Shown piece by piece: positions 44,475-54,066 of a stretch of 64,000 nucleotides of DNA. The notes below the pieces were generated by a model. The model saw only the letters and a program-made list of their open reading frames with translations, was not told the origin of the DNA and searched no databases. This DNA comes from Macrococcoides goetzii. Its GTDB lineage: Bacteria > Bacillota > Bacilli > Staphylococcales > Staphylococcaceae. Positions within the stretch are counted from its first letter, which is position 1, and each line of letters begins with the position of its first letter. Where the stretch lies: assembly GCF_002742385.2 (NCBI RefSeq), contig NZ_MJBI02000004.1:1-64000 (forward strand), given 5' to 3'. The translations under genes were made by a program, and so were the position numbers.

Positions 44475-46286
44475 TTAGGTTAATGCTGTATTAAGTTCGT
44501 AAATTAAATAGTCATCGTCGTATGTTTCTGTTGGTGTAATCCCTGGTTGCAAATATGCTGATCCTTTTGGACTTGATTTAAATTTATATATCCCATCCTG
44601 TAAAAACGTAAATGGTCTTGTTGGTTGGAAATCAACCCCAAATCTTTTGATATATTCAATAATAATTTGTCTAATTTCAATATCTTCCAACTGTATCTTC
44701 GTCACTGATGCATCATTTAATATTGGACAAAAATTTGTACGATAATCAGTCGTTAGTACTGTAAATTGCTGATCATCCGTTACAGGTTGATTTAAATAGG
44801 TTAAATCTTTTATACGATACGTGTCATTTATTTTCTCACCTACACTACTGTACCGTGCTTCACGTGATAAGTCTATACAATAGTTTAATTCATAGAAGAT
44901 ATCCATGTTGTAACTTGGAAATCCAGGTGATGTTGATTTATTATCTTTAAGCATATATTCACTATCTATTGTATTGAAGCATGATACGCTCCATTCAACC
45001 CACTCTCGTAAGACGCGACCAGAGACATTTACTGCTGACATCTTATTTGGAAAGCGATAAATATTAATTGCATCTTTAAGTGTTAATTCACCACTGTCAA
45101 TTTCAATATAATCATTTACGCCATCTCTTCCGGCTTTTATCGGTGCACTTGTTGATATAATATTTGTACTTGCTAGTTTGAGCTGATGATTATTAATCAT
45201 TTGTTCAATTGCATATTTACCTGCTTTAGCTATGACTTCTACAACAGTGCTCGTACCAACTTGCGCAAAATAGCTATCGTGATGGCGCTTAGTCATGCCA
45301 ATGGGTTGTTTTACGTAATCTAACACACCCTGATGCGCAGTTTGATTCACATCTATAAAATGTGTATTAATCTCCACATCACTTGATTTTAATTCGATGA
45401 CGCTACTTTTACCGTTCACAATCTTAAAGCCTTGTTCTGTTTTCTCAAGCGCAAGGTCTATTCTTCCAAGATGGCTTGCAAAACATACAGGTTGGACGCC
45501 ATAAGCATGAAATACACGTCCACTCTCATTATCGACTTCCGGAATATTTACATAATCAGGTCCAGGGAATTGCTGATGTGTATGACCAAACACAAAAGTA
45601 TCAACTGCTTCAATCTGTGCCAGACGATATACCTGATTTTCAATCCCTTTCATATTTTCTAATTGCTCCTGATCTAATCCAGTATGCATCAATGCAATAA
45701 CAATATCACAACCAAATGCTTTTAACTGATTGCTATATTGATACAATGCGTCATACATGTCTTCAACAATTACTCGATCCGATAAATGGTCTTCGTCCCA
45801 TTTCATAATTTGTTCAGGTACGACGCCTGTTATACCGATCTTTACCGTCGTACCATCTTTATATGACTTTTCAACGATATGGAAAGGCGCAACAACGAAG
45901 TCACCATTGATATATTTCACATTACAATTGACTAATGGAAACAATGCCTGCTGATTGGCTTTATCTAAATACTCTAGTCCATAATTAAATTCATGGTTAC
46001 CTAATGTACCGGCATCATAGCCAATCTCATTCATCATATTAATTGCCGGATGAATGTCAGGACGCATTTCTGCGGCGTAATCTGCCATAATATTTCCTTG
46101 CAGTATATCACCATTATCTACAACAACTGTTGCAACATCAGCCTTTTCATTAGCTGCTTTTATCGCTTCAATCTTACTGCCGGCAAGTATTAATCCATTA
46201 ATTTTCAGATCACTTTCTAAAAAATAATCATATAAACTAATATGACTATGCGTATCTGTCGTTGCTAAAATCGATAATCTATACAT
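44475..46286 (-). CDS. Metallophosphatase / 5'-nucleotidase (YunD-like)
   Basis: 603-residue protein of the 5'-nucleotidase/2',3'-cyclic phosphodiesterase family. The calcineurin-like domain carries LATTDTHSHIS, VVDNGDILQGN, GNHEFNYG (near 96) and ALMHTGL with VFGHTHQQFPG (near 230). The C-terminal 5'-nucleotidase domain begins near residue 320. There is no signal peptide, so it acts in the cytosol like Bacillus YunD. The start MYRLSILATT is set by AGGTGG; a longer frame has no ribosome site. Probably cotranscribed with the methyltransferase gene. Confidence 0.86.
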   Translation of the reverse strand: MYRLSILATTDTHSHISLYDYFLESDLKINGLILAGSKIEAIKAANEKADVATVVVDNGDILQGNIMADYAAEMRPDIHPAINMMNEIGYDAGTLGNHEFNYGLEYLDKANQQALFPLVNCNVKYINGDFVVAPFHIVEKSYKDGTTVKIGITGVVPEQIMKWDEDHLSDRVIVEDMYDALYQYSNQLKAFGCDIVIALMHTGLDQEQLENMKGIENQVYRLAQIEAVDTFVFGHTHQQFPGPDYVNIPEVDNESGRVFHAYGVQPVCFASHLGRIDLALEKTEQGFKIVNGKSSVIELKSSDVEINTHFIDVNQTAHQGVLDYVKQPIGMTKRHHDSYFAQVGTSTVVEVIAKAGKYAIEQMINNHQLKLASTNIISTSAPIKAGRDGVNDYIEIDSGELTLKDAINIYRFPNKMSAVNVSGRVLREWVEWSVSCFNTIDSEYMLKDNKSTSPGFPSYNMDIFYELNYCIDLSREARYSSVGEKINDTYRIKDLTYLNQPVTDDQQFTVLTTDYRTNFCPILNDASVTKIQLEDIEIRQIIIEYIKRFGVDFQPTRPFTFLQDGIYKFKSSPKGSAYLQPGITPTETYDDDYLIYELNTALT

Positions 46287-46398
46287 ATGTGCGCCACCTT
46301 TCACATTTATTTTATTAGAAATTGAATAGATTGTCATTTTTTCTATCATAGATTAATCTTTTAATTTACGGGTATTGAAACAAAAAGGGAGTGACTTC

Positions 46399-47217
46399 AT
46401 GTATAACGATTTAACAGGAAAAGTGGCTATTATTACAGGTGGAGCATCAGGTATTGGAAGAGCAACAGCAATTCGCTTTGCAAAAGAAGGCATCAACGTA
46501 GTTATCAACTATCGTTCTCGTGAGGATGAAGCAAATGCACTTGTCGATATTGTAAAAGAGATTGGTGTCGATGCACTTGCAATAAGAGCAGATACTACAA
46601 ACAAAAACGAAATGGAAAGTTTAGTGAAACAGACCATAGATCATTTCGGTGCATTTCACATTATGGTAAATAATGCAGGTATTCAGTCTGATATACCGAG
46701 CCATACGATGCCAATTGATGAGTTTGATAAAGTAATTGCTGTTAATCTTCGTGGTACATTTATCGGTTGTCAACTGGCATTAGAGCATTTTATGGATCGC
46801 AAATTTAAAGGCAGTATCATTAATATTTCAAGTGTTCATGAAATCATTCCATGGCCACATTACGCTCACTATAGCGCTAGTAAGGGTGGGGTAAAATTAA
46901 TGACGCAAAGTTTAGCGTTAGAATATGCGCGCGTTCAAATTCGTATTAATAATATTGCTCCTGGCAGTATCAATACACCGATCAATGCCGAGAACTTTAA
47001 AACACCTGAAGCAAAACGAGATGCTGATTTATTTGTTCCTATGGGTTATGTTGCCGAACCAGAGGAAATTGCTAGTGTGGCTGCATTTTTAGCCAGCAAA
47101 GAAAGTAAATATATTACAGGTCAAACGATTGTGGCAGATGGTGGACTCAGCCTTTATCCTTCACATCGTAATTTCGAATATGATGCATTATTAGAATCCT
47201 TTACAGATGAAATTTAA
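46399..47217 (+). CDS. Glucose 1-dehydrogenase-like short-chain dehydrogenase
   Basis: 272-residue SDR oxidoreductase. The cofactor motif is TGGASGIGRA (near 13-22); NNAG is at about 94; the catalytic Ser-Tyr-Lys are in NISSVHE and HYSASKGGVKLM (Tyr near 162). The pattern, including IAPGSINTPINAE, is that of glucose 1-dehydrogenases of Bacillus and staphylococci, using NAD(P). The start MYNDLTGK follows AAGGGAGTG. Divergent from the nucleotidase gene. Confidence 0.87.
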   Translation: MYNDLTGKVAIITGGASGIGRATAIRFAKEGINVVINYRSREDEANALVDIVKEIGVDALAIRADTTNKNEMESLVKQTIDHFGAFHIMVNNAGIQSDIPSHTMPIDEFDKVIAVNLRGTFIGCQLALEHFMDRKFKGSIINISSVHEIIPWPHYAHYSASKGGVKLMTQSLALEYARVQIRINNIAPGSINTPINAENFKTPEAKRDADLFVPMGYVAEPEEIASVAAFLASKESKYITGQTIVADGGLSLYPSHRNFEYDALLESFTDEI

Positions 47218-47219
47218 AT

Positions 47220-47254
47220 AAAGACTGCTTTCTCTAATTGAGAGAGCAGTCTTT
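47220..47254. terminator. Bidirectional terminator
   Basis: AAAGACTGCTTTCTC, five bases, GAGAGAGCAGTCTTT (one G-T pair), shared by the SDR gene and the convergent dgkB. Confidence 0.85.
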
Positions 47255-47257
47255 ACT

Positions 47258-48214
47258 TTATTCTTCTTTTTCAAGGTCTTGTTTATATTGAATGATAATC
47301 TCATTTTCTTTATCCGGATGAATCTTATCTAACTGACTATATACATTGATATGTCGCTCTAAATTTACAAAATGAGCCGGTAGTATACCGCCAAACTCAC
47401 CATCAACATTGAGCTGTACTTTTTCAAAAGATGATACTTTAATATCTTTCGCTTTTATATAATGTACTTTCGGATGTTTAATGTGATCACCACGTGAAGC
47501 AAGTGAGAAGACATGTCCAAATTCAGCAAAATTTACTTTTTCTAAAAATAATAATGTAAAGTAGCCATCATTTATCGATGCATTCGGTACTAACTTTTCA
47601 AAGCCACCTACTGAGTTTGTCAAACCGATTAAAAATAACATGACTTCTCCACTGAAGACTTTACCATCATATTCAATACGAATATCCGTCGCTTTTATTT
47701 CCGGCAGCATCTCTAACCCTTTAATATAATATGCTAAAGGTCCAAGGACAGTTTTAAGTTTACTTGGTGCTTCATAACTTACTTCGGTAATCTTTCCGCC
47801 CCCTGCAATGTTGATAAAATAACGATTGTTCATCTTACCTACATCAACCGGTACGGTGTTTCCTTCTATAATTACATCTACAGCTTGTAAAATATCTTTC
47901 GGAATGAGTAATGCTCTACCGAAATCATTTACTGTACCCATCGGTATTACACCGATATTCGGGCGGTATTCCTGTTCAGCAATACCGTTTATTACTTCAT
48001 TAATCGTCCCGTCACCACCCGACGCAATAATAAGATCAAAGCGATCTTCTACAGCTTGTCGTGCTGCTTGTATCGCATCACCTTCTGCTTTTGTTGCGTA
48101 GGCACTCGTCTCATATCCTGCATCTTCAAGTTTAATTAACACATCTGCTAATGACTTCTTAAATAATTCTCGTCCAGATGTAGGATTGTAAATAATTCTC
48201 GCTCTTTTTCTCAA
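47258..48214 (-). CDS. dgkB: Diacylglycerol kinase DgkB
   Basis: 318-residue soluble lipid kinase that phosphorylates diacylglycerol, feeding it back from lipoteichoic acid synthesis into phospholipids. Motifs are RIIYNPTSG at the start, the catalytic loop ASGGDGTINEV (near 64-74), PMGTVNDFGRAL (near 91) and LNVDGEFGG near 270. Translation starts at TTG (residues LRKRARI...), eight bases after GGTGG, matching S. aureus DgkB; an upstream ATG lies within the ribosome site. Last gene of a three-gene operon. Confidence 0.93.
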   Translation of the reverse strand: MRKRARIIYNPTSGRELFKKSLADVLIKLEDAGYETSAYATKAEGDAIQAARQAVEDRFDLIIASGGDGTINEVINGIAEQEYRPNIGVIPMGTVNDFGRALLIPKDILQAVDVIIEGNTVPVDVGKMNNRYFINIAGGGKITEVSYEAPSKLKTVLGPLAYYIKGLEMLPEIKATDIRIEYDGKVFSGEVMLFLIGLTNSVGGFEKLVPNASINDGYFTLLFLEKVNFAEFGHVFSLASRGDHIKHPKVHYIKAKDIKVSSFEKVQLNVDGEFGGILPAHFVNLERHINVYSQLDKIHPDKENEIIIQYKQDLEKEE

Positions 48215-48226
48215 AAAGCACACCAC

Positions 48227-48415
48227 CTATTTCTTCTCTTTTAAAAATCCACGTTCTCTCAGATACATTCTAAATAAAATAAATGTCACAATCACGATAC
48301 ATACTTGTACACCTTTAATAAATATTTCGTTATTCTGAACAGTAGGTGTCATCAATACTATTACCAATGAAATATTGATTGCGATGAGTATAATATAAAT
48401 CCATCCACTTTTCAT
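48227..48415 (-). CDS. Small two-helix membrane protein (62 residues)
   Basis: 62 residues with two transmembrane helices (about 4-24 and 32-50) and a basic tail (RMYLRERGFLKEKK). Not recognised. GGAGAAGAAG precedes the ATG, which overlaps the stop of the HerA-like gene (TAATG); dgkB starts 12 bases after its stop. The tight coupling indicates a real gene in the operon. Confidence 0.68.
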   Translation of the reverse strand: MKSGWIYIILIAINISLVIVLMTPTVQNNEIFIKGVQVCIVIVTFILFRMYLRERGFLKEKK

Positions 48416-49866
48416 TATCTTCTTCTCCCGCCGAATATATTTCGTACAATTTCACGACCGATTTGTCTGCCAACACTAGTAAGTACACTTGTCGCAACTT
48501 TTTGTAATTCTGATTTTGGTTTTCTTTTTTCAGCTTTAACCGTTTTAGCTTGTAATTTAGCTTCTGCTGCTTTTTCTTTTTCTGCTTCTATTTGTGTAAA
48601 CTTTTCCTGTAACATTTCATACGCACTTTCTCGGTCAATTGCTGTGCCATATTTCGTTTGATAAGGATTTTCTGCGAGGACAGTTTGTTTAACGGTACTA
48701 TCGATAACACCTATCTTACTTTCAGGTGGTCGAATAAAGGCACGTTCTACAATGCTAGGTTGACCCTCTTCATTTAAACATGATATTAATGCTTCACCTG
48801 TCTTTAATTCCCCGATAACAGCTGCAACATCCAGGTCTGGATTTTGTCTGAACGTTTCAGAAGCACTTTTCACTGCTTTTTGATCTCTAGGTGTAAATGA
48901 ACGTAACGCATGCTGTATACGGTTACCAAGTTGTCCTAAAACTTCATCAGGTAAATCTATCGGATTTTGGGTAATGAAATACACGCCAACACCTTTTGAA
49001 CGGACAAGGCGAACAACCTGTTCTACTTGCGTAATAAATGACGTTGGTGCATCTTTAAATAATAAATGTGCTTCATCAAAGAAAAATACAAGTTTCGGTT
49101 TATCAAGATCACCCACTTCAGGTAATTCCTCAAACAATTCTGTTAATAACCATAAAAGAAAAGTTGAATAAAGTACGGGTTTTGTAAATAAGTTATTCGC
49201 CATAAGCACATTGATAATACCTTCACCGTTAGCACTTACTTCCATAAAATCAGTTAAATTTAACGCAGGTTCACCGAAGAAGTTCTCAGCACCTTGTGAT
49301 TCAAATGATAACAGTTTGCGTTGAATCGCTCCTACTGATTGTTTTGTAATATTTCCATATTTGCTGCTATAAACAGATGCATTATCTGCCATTTCTTTCA
49401 GTAAAGATTGCAAGTCTTTTAAGTCTAATAGCAATAATCCATTATCATCACTAATTTTAAAGGCTATATCTAAAATACCAGATTGCGTATCGTTTAATTC
49501 TAATAAACGCGCTAAAAGCATCGGTCCCATTTCAGAGATCGTAGCTCTAACTGGTGCGCCATCAACGCCAAATATATCCCACAAACGAACAGGATAACTT
49601 CTCGGTTGGTAATCTGTAATATTTAAGTCTTTTAATCGTTGTTCAATTTTTTCATTTATCGTCATCGGTTCAGCAATACTTGCCAGGTCCCCTTTAATAT
49701 CTGCCAAAAATACCGGTACACCTGACTTTGAAAATTGTTCTGCTAAAACTTTTAATGTGACGGTTTTACCTGTACCCGTTGCACCGGCTATCAATCCGTG
49801 ACGATTTGCCATTTGTAATTGTAAAGTTATATCATTCGTATTTTTCGCAATATTTACTGACGTCAT
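48415..49866 (-). CDS. HerA-like ATPase (DUF853, YjgR type)
   Basis: 483-residue P-loop ATPase of the HerA/FtsK superfamily, DUF853 subgroup. Walker A is AGATGTGKTVTL (near 28-36), Walker B KLVFFFDEAHLLF (near 258-266) and an arginine-finger region LGNRIQHALRSFTPRDQKAV lies near 316. The C-terminal tail (about 420-483) is a charged coiled segment ending in basic residues. Often named a putative DNA helicase; its function is unproven. AGGGATAT precedes the ATG. First gene of the operon with dgkB. Confidence 0.85.
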   Translation of the reverse strand: MTSVNIAKNTNDITLQLQMANRHGLIAGATGTGKTVTLKVLAEQFSKSGVPVFLADIKGDLASIAEPMTINEKIEQRLKDLNITDYQPRSYPVRLWDIFGVDGAPVRATISEMGPMLLARLLELNDTQSGILDIAFKISDDNGLLLLDLKDLQSLLKEMADNASVYSSKYGNITKQSVGAIQRKLLSFESQGAENFFGEPALNLTDFMEVSANGEGIINVLMANNLFTKPVLYSTFLLWLLTELFEELPEVGDLDKPKLVFFFDEAHLLFKDAPTSFITQVEQVVRLVRSKGVGVYFITQNPIDLPDEVLGQLGNRIQHALRSFTPRDQKAVKSASETFRQNPDLDVAAVIGELKTGEALISCLNEEGQPSIVERAFIRPPESKIGVIDSTVKQTVLAENPYQTKYGTAIDRESAYEMLQEKFTQIEAEKEKAAEAKLQAKTVKAEKRKPKSELQKVATSVLTSVGRQIGREIVRNIFGGRRR

Positions 49867-49942
49867 CCATATCCCTACCCTTTTTGTTTTGCATCGTTAC
49901 TTTTTATTTTACAATAATCTATATATTATGCAATTTTGACAT

Positions 49943-49970
49943 AAAAAAAGGCTAAGCATAATGCTTAACC
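49943..49970 (-). terminator. Terminator of the GrpB-family gene
   Basis: On the minus strand GGTTAAGCAT and ATGCTTAGCC around a single base, then seven T bases; overlaps the stop codon. Confidence 0.75.
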
Positions 49971-50492
49971 TCTTTTCGCTTCATACCAGCGAAGTGCTTT
50001 TGCTTCTAATTTCAAAATATAGTCATTCTTCGTTACATTATAAGTGTTGAAGTCATTTCTATATTGCACTGCTTGTTTCATCTTAAATTTGGCATATGCC
50101 AGACGTTCAAGTTTATGTTCACGTAAATAGTCTCTTAATGCGAGTCTTCTTGTAATTGCATTAAAGTTTGTTCTTTCAATCATCGTTACATAGAACGTCA
50201 GTTGATTTTTCTTTGCTACAAAGAGCCTGCACTGTTCATCAGTCATCTCTTTTACTTCAACTTCTTTATAACCGATAGCCTCCATCTTATCTTTATATAA
50301 ACTCACTTGTGATAAAGTTTTTACGATTGGTAATATATCTATCGTCTGATTACCAGGTAAATCTTTCACTGAAGTGCTTCCAAAATGATGAAGTTCAACG
50401 ATTTCATTTCTGAAAATTTCTATCAGTTCTTTTGCCTCATGGATAAAAATCTGATGATAATCTTTTTCATTCCATGGCGTATAATCAATCAT
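49965..50492 (-). CDS. GrpB family protein (UPF0157)
   Basis: 175-residue cytosolic protein of the UPF0157/GrpB family, with a nucleotidyltransferase-like fold. The core motif HHFGSTSVKDLPGNQTIDILPIV (near 36-57) corresponds to the GSTAV...IDI signature, with the usual Lys/Pro replaced by Gln/Thr. RDYLREH and YAKFKMKQA follow near 125-145. Function unknown. GGAGG precedes the ATG. Monocistronic. Confidence 0.82.
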   Translation of the reverse strand: MIDYTPWNEKDYHQIFIHEAKELIEIFRNEIVELHHFGSTSVKDLPGNQTIDILPIVKTLSQVSLYKDKMEAIGYKEVEVKEMTDEQCRLFVAKKNQLTFYVTMIERTNFNAITRRLALRDYLREHKLERLAYAKFKMKQAVQYRNDFNTYNVTKNDYILKLEAKALRWYEAKRG

Positions 50493-50816
50493 AAATATCC
50501 TCCGATTCGGGAAATGATACTATCGACACTTATATAGAGATATTTTACCATATTAATTGTAGTATTACTATCTCATTTTAATCATTTTCCAATTTGTAAT
50601 GTTCACAACTTAACTTGCAGATGTGAAATATATTTACTTATATTATCCTAAAAAAGTAGTATTAAACTTAAAATTTTATTTTTTTTATGTCTTAACTGTA
50701 TATGTTTAGGGTATATATCTTAAAGAAAAATTTATCAAATAGTACTTGTATGTATAAATTTTCTCAGTTTTTTGTTACTATATTAGTATTGAATAAAGAT
50801 GGAGGAACAATTCGCA
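50493..50816. other. 324-bp AT-rich intergenic region
   Basis: It separates the divergent GrpB-family gene and the SGNH-like gene. The only element supported is a sigma-B-like promoter at 50689-50714. A short reading frame at 50702-50905 has no ribosome site and overlaps the real gene, so it was not accepted. Confidence 0.6.
50689..50714 (+). promoter_or_regulatory. Candidate sigma-B promoter
   Basis: GTCTTA, 14 bases, GGGTAT. The -10 is a perfect sigma-B element and the -35 differs by one base from GTTTTA. It would give a leader of about 95 bases for the gene at 50817. Confidence 0.4.
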
Positions 50817-51611
50817 ATGAAGAATTTATTATTTTGGATTTATATCGTTGCAGCAGTTATTCTAATTGCAGTAGGTTATACATTCTGGGAAACACGTGTA
50901 ACTGACTCTGATGCTAGAGAAAAAGCAATCTCTGAGCAAAGCGGTAAAGATTACTATGCTGAACAAGATAACACGACGAAAAAAGAAGTAAAAAAAGATA
51001 CAAGCAAGAAACCGAACACAAATCTATTCAAAAATAAAACTTTCCAGTCTATCTATAACAATGCAGTTAAAGATAAGAAAGTTATGAATATCACGCTGGT
51101 TTCTACACCGTATCAAACTTCTGACGAGAACACGACCGTCAAAGATGAATTAGCATATGCTTCTGATGATCATATTAAAGTGAATGAAGTAGAAGTATCT
51201 GGTTCTTCTTCAACAGTAAGTATCGATAAAATTAATAAAACGAAACCTGACTTAGTCATATTAGATGCATTAACTTTAAACGATTTCTCTGAAGATGTAT
51301 CTTCAAACGATCACATCGCAACGGTTGAAAGTATCTATTCTGCAGCAGGTAACGATGATACGCCTGTCGTAATCATTGGTACAAGACCTGAATATAATGA
51401 TTCTAATTTTGCTAAATATCAAAAAGCAGAAGCAGATTATTTCGGTAGTCAAAATAACGAATTTTTCTATGTGAATCAATCTAGTAAATGGCCGAATAAT
51501 AAGGCAATTGAAGATTATTATAACGTAGATGATGGGTTATTGACAGATCGTGGTGTAGCAAGATGGGTAACATCAATTTCAGATTATTTATTTAATGATA
51601 AAGTTGAATAG
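50817..51611 (+). CDS. Membrane-anchored exported protein, SGNH-hydrolase-like
   Basis: 264 residues. An uncleaved-looking signal anchor (residues 4-24, LLFWIYIVAAVILIAVGYTFW) is followed by a charged linker (30-75) and an extracellular domain (about 80-264). NITLVSTPY, KPDLVILDALTLNDF, TPVVIIGTRPEY and the closing DGLLTDRGVARWVTSISDYL are laid out like SGNH/GDSL hydrolases, but a clear GDS nucleophile motif is missing, so activity is doubtful. GGAGG lies 11 bases before the ATG. It converges on the CpsB-type phosphatase gene; a wall or capsule role is possible. Confidence 0.6.
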   Translation: MKNLLFWIYIVAAVILIAVGYTFWETRVTDSDAREKAISEQSGKDYYAEQDNTTKKEVKKDTSKKPNTNLFKNKTFQSIYNNAVKDKKVMNITLVSTPYQTSDENTTVKDELAYASDDHIKVNEVEVSGSSSTVSIDKINKTKPDLVILDALTLNDFSEDVSSNDHIATVESIYSAAGNDDTPVVIIGTRPEYNDSNFAKYQKAEADYFGSQNNEFFYVNQSSKWPNNKAIEDYYNVDDGLLTDRGVARWVTSISDYLFNDKVE

Positions 51612-51614
51612 TTA

Positions 51615-51654
51615 AAAAGCTTGTCTCCAATAATTTTGGAGACAAGCTTTTTTG
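51615..51654. terminator. Bidirectional terminator
   Basis: AAAAAGCTTGTCTCCA and its exact complement (16-bp stem) around a seven-base loop. Confidence 0.88.
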
Positions 51655-51657
51655 TAT

Positions 51658-52461
51658 TTAAAATAATCCCAGAAATTTCTTTTTCTTTTTCTTTACAGGT
51701 TTCTCAATTTTATCTTCTTTCTCTACTTCAATTGGACTGACATAACGAATCGTTTCACCCTTCAACACTTTTTGGGCATTTTCTTTATACTTATTAACGG
51801 CTTCATCGCCATATCTCTCGGCAATTGCTTCATACGCTTCATTCATATAATAGTTTCTAGATGTTACATTATGCGCATCACTCGCTACGATATGGATTAA
51901 ACGATGATCCATCATCATTTCAGCACACTGCTTACTAAATTCACCTAATTGACCACATACTACACCTGCTGTAACTTGAGCTAGCGCACCAAGTTCTATA
52001 AGTTCAGCCAATTTATTTGGATTCTTCTGCAACTCAGCATTACGTTCAGGATGCGCAATAATTGGAATATATCCTTCTAAAGCCATCTTCGTAAATAATT
52101 GCTCTGTAAATATTGGTACTTCATGCGAAGGAAATTCAATTAACACATAAGGACTATCTTCAGATAAAGTTAAAGCCTGGCCATTTTTTAAATCTTCAAC
52201 AACATCTCCATAAATTCTTACTTCCTGACTAGGATGTACTTTTACTGGTATACCTTCAGAAGCAATGATTGTATTCACTTCTTCTGTCAAAGCCTTAATT
52301 TTCGGACCAAAATTTTCGTATACACCAATTTTATGATGGGGTGTCGCTATAATATCAGTTATGCCTTCTGCATGTGCTGCTCTTGCCATATCAAGCATAT
52401 CTTCCTTTGTTTGTGCACCATCATCGATGCTAAATAATATATGGTTATGAATATCAATCAT
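51658..52461 (-). CDS. CpsB/CapC-type tyrosine-protein phosphatase (PHP family)
   Basis: 267-residue manganese-dependent phosphatase of the PHP superfamily, which normally dephosphorylates the BY-kinase controlling capsule synthesis. Metal ligands are in DIHNHILFSIDDGA (near 3-16), ATPHH (near 40), PSQEVRIYGD (near 77), IIAHPERN (near 136) and VASDAHNV (near 193). The C-terminus ends in a lysine cluster (KPVKKKKKKFLGLF), which could bind the membrane. No CpsC/CpsD pair or other capsule gene lies nearby, so its partner is elsewhere. GGAGAG precedes the ATG. Confidence 0.86.
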   Translation of the reverse strand: MIDIHNHILFSIDDGAQTKEDMLDMARAAHAEGITDIIATPHHKIGVYENFGPKIKALTEEVNTIIASEGIPVKVHPSQEVRIYGDVVEDLKNGQALTLSEDSPYVLIEFPSHEVPIFTEQLFTKMALEGYIPIIAHPERNAELQKNPNKLAELIELGALAQVTAGVVCGQLGEFSKQCAEMMMDHRLIHIVASDAHNVTSRNYYMNEAYEAIAERYGDEAVNKYKENAQKVLKGETIRYVSPIEVEKEDKIEKPVKKKKKKFLGLF

Positions 52462-52566
52462 TCTATTTCTCTCCTCGTCCTAAGTTCATTAAAATAATAG
52501 TATCAATTTGATAATAATTGTCAATTATTTTTTAACTATTTATTATTACGCTTAACTATCATTGTA

Positions 52567-52613
52567 TTATAAAAGCTCTAAAAATAGGCACATATTGTCC
52601 TATTTTTAGAGCT
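52567..52613 (-). terminator. Terminator of gatCAB
   Basis: On the minus strand AGCTCTAAAAATAGG, a ten-base loop and its exact complement (15-bp stem), then TTTTAT. Confidence 0.85.
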
Positions 52614-52626
52614 GAAAATAAATATA

Positions 52627-54054
52627 TTAACGTTTTTCTAATTCTTCTTTAAGAATTTTATTAACCATTTGCGGATTAGCTTGTCCTTTAGAAATCTTCA
52701 TGATCTGACCAACTAAGAATCCTGTCGCTTTGCCTTTACCATTCTTAAAGTCTTCGATTGATTGTGGATTGTTATCTAAAGCTTCCGTAACGAATGCTTT
52801 TAATTGCTCAGGATCAGAAATTTGAACTAATCCTTGTTCTTCCATAATCACTTTCGGTGCTTTACCACTTTCAACCGTTTCGGCGAATACTTTCTTCGCA
52901 ATTTTAGAAGAAATTGTACCGTCTGAAAGTAATTTAACCATTTCAGCTAAATTCTCTGGTGTTAATTTCGTATCATGTAAATCCTTTTGATTTTTGTTTA
53001 AATATTCATTTACGCCACCCATTAACCAGTTTGAAGAAAGTTTAGCATCTGCATCTAAAGCAATCATAGCTTCGAAGAAATCTGACATTTCTTTCGTTAA
53101 TGTTAATACGTGTGCGTCATATGCAGGTAATCCGTATTCTGAAACATATTTCGCTTTACGTACATCGGGAAGTTCAGGAATAGAAGCACGCACGCGCTCT
53201 TTCCATGCTTCATCAATGAATAAAGGTACTAAATCCGGTTCAGGGAAGTAACGATAATCATCTGAACCTTCTTTAACACGCATCAGAATTGTTTTACCAG
53301 TAGATTCGTCAAAACGACGTGTTTCCTGAAGAATTTCTCCTCCATTTAGTAAAACTTCTTCCTGACGTTTCACTTCATGCTCTAACCCTTTTTTAACATA
53401 AGAGAATGAGTTTAAGTTTTTTAGCTCTGCTTTCGTACCAAACTTCTCTTGACCAACTGGACGAAGTGAAATGTTGGCATCACATCTTAGTGATCCTTCT
53501 TCCATACGTACGTCAGATACACCAGTGTATTGGATGATTGCTTTTAATTTCTCTAAGTAAGCATATGCCTCTTCTGGTGTACGGATATCTGGTTCAGATA
53601 CGATTTCTACTAAAGGCGTTCCCTGACGGTTTAAATCGACTAATGAATAACCGTCTTTGTGGCTGAGTTTACCAGCATCTTCTTCCATATGAAGACGTGT
53701 AATACCGATACGTTTCGTTTCACCGTTGACTTCGATATCAATATATCCATTCTCACCAATCGGCTCATCAAATTGTGAGATTTGATAAGCTTTTGGATTA
53801 TCTGGATAGAAGTAGTTTTTACGGTCGAATTTCGTAGATGTTCTAATATCCATGTTTAATGCCATAGCAGCTCTCATCGCCCAGTCTACAGCAGTTTTAT
53901 TCACAACAGGTAATACACCTGGATATCCTAAGTCAATCACGTTAACATTTGTGTTCGGTTCTGCTCCGAAATGTGCAGGAGAAGCCGAAAACATTTTTGA
54001 TTCTGTTTTAAGTTCTACATGGACCTCAAGTCCGATTACTGTTTCAAAATGCAT
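52627..54054 (-). CDS. gatB: Asp-tRNA(Asn)/Glu-tRNA(Gln) amidotransferase subunit B
   Basis: 475-residue kinase/tRNA-binding subunit that activates misacylated Glu-tRNA(Gln) with ATP before transamidation. Landmarks: [19 protein letters not shown] (near 8), [14 protein letters not shown] (near 86), [16 protein letters not shown] (near 144) and the C-terminal YqeY-like tail ([22 protein letters not shown]). Last gene of gatC-gatA-gatB. AAGGAG precedes the ATG. Confidence 0.96.
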   Translation of the reverse strand: MHFETVIGLEVHVELKTESKMFSASPAHFGAEPNTNVNVIDLGYPGVLPVVNKTAVDWAMRAAMALNMDIRTSTKFDRKNYFYPDNPKAYQISQFDEPIGENGYIDIEVNGETKRIGITRLHMEEDAGKLSHKDGYSLVDLNRQGTPLVEIVSEPDIRTPEEAYAYLEKLKAIIQYTGVSDVRMEEGSLRCDANISLRPVGQEKFGTKAELKNLNSFSYVKKGLEHEVKRQEEVLLNGGEILQETRRFDESTGKTILMRVKEGSDDYRYFPEPDLVPLFIDEAWKERVRASIPELPDVRKAKYVSEYGLPAYDAHVLTLTKEMSDFFEAMIALDADAKLSSNWLMGGVNEYLNKNQKDLHDTKLTPENLAEMVKLLSDGTISSKIAKKVFAETVESGKAPKVIMEEQGLVQISDPEQLKAFVTEALDNNPQSIEDFKNGKGKATGFLVGQIMKISKGQANPQMVNKILKEELEKR

Positions 54055-54066
54055 AGTATATTCTCC

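Noticed and set aside
50702-50905. 67-codon reading frame upstream of the SGNH-like gene
   Set aside because: No ribosome site, overlaps the real start region in another frame, composition of intergenic DNA.
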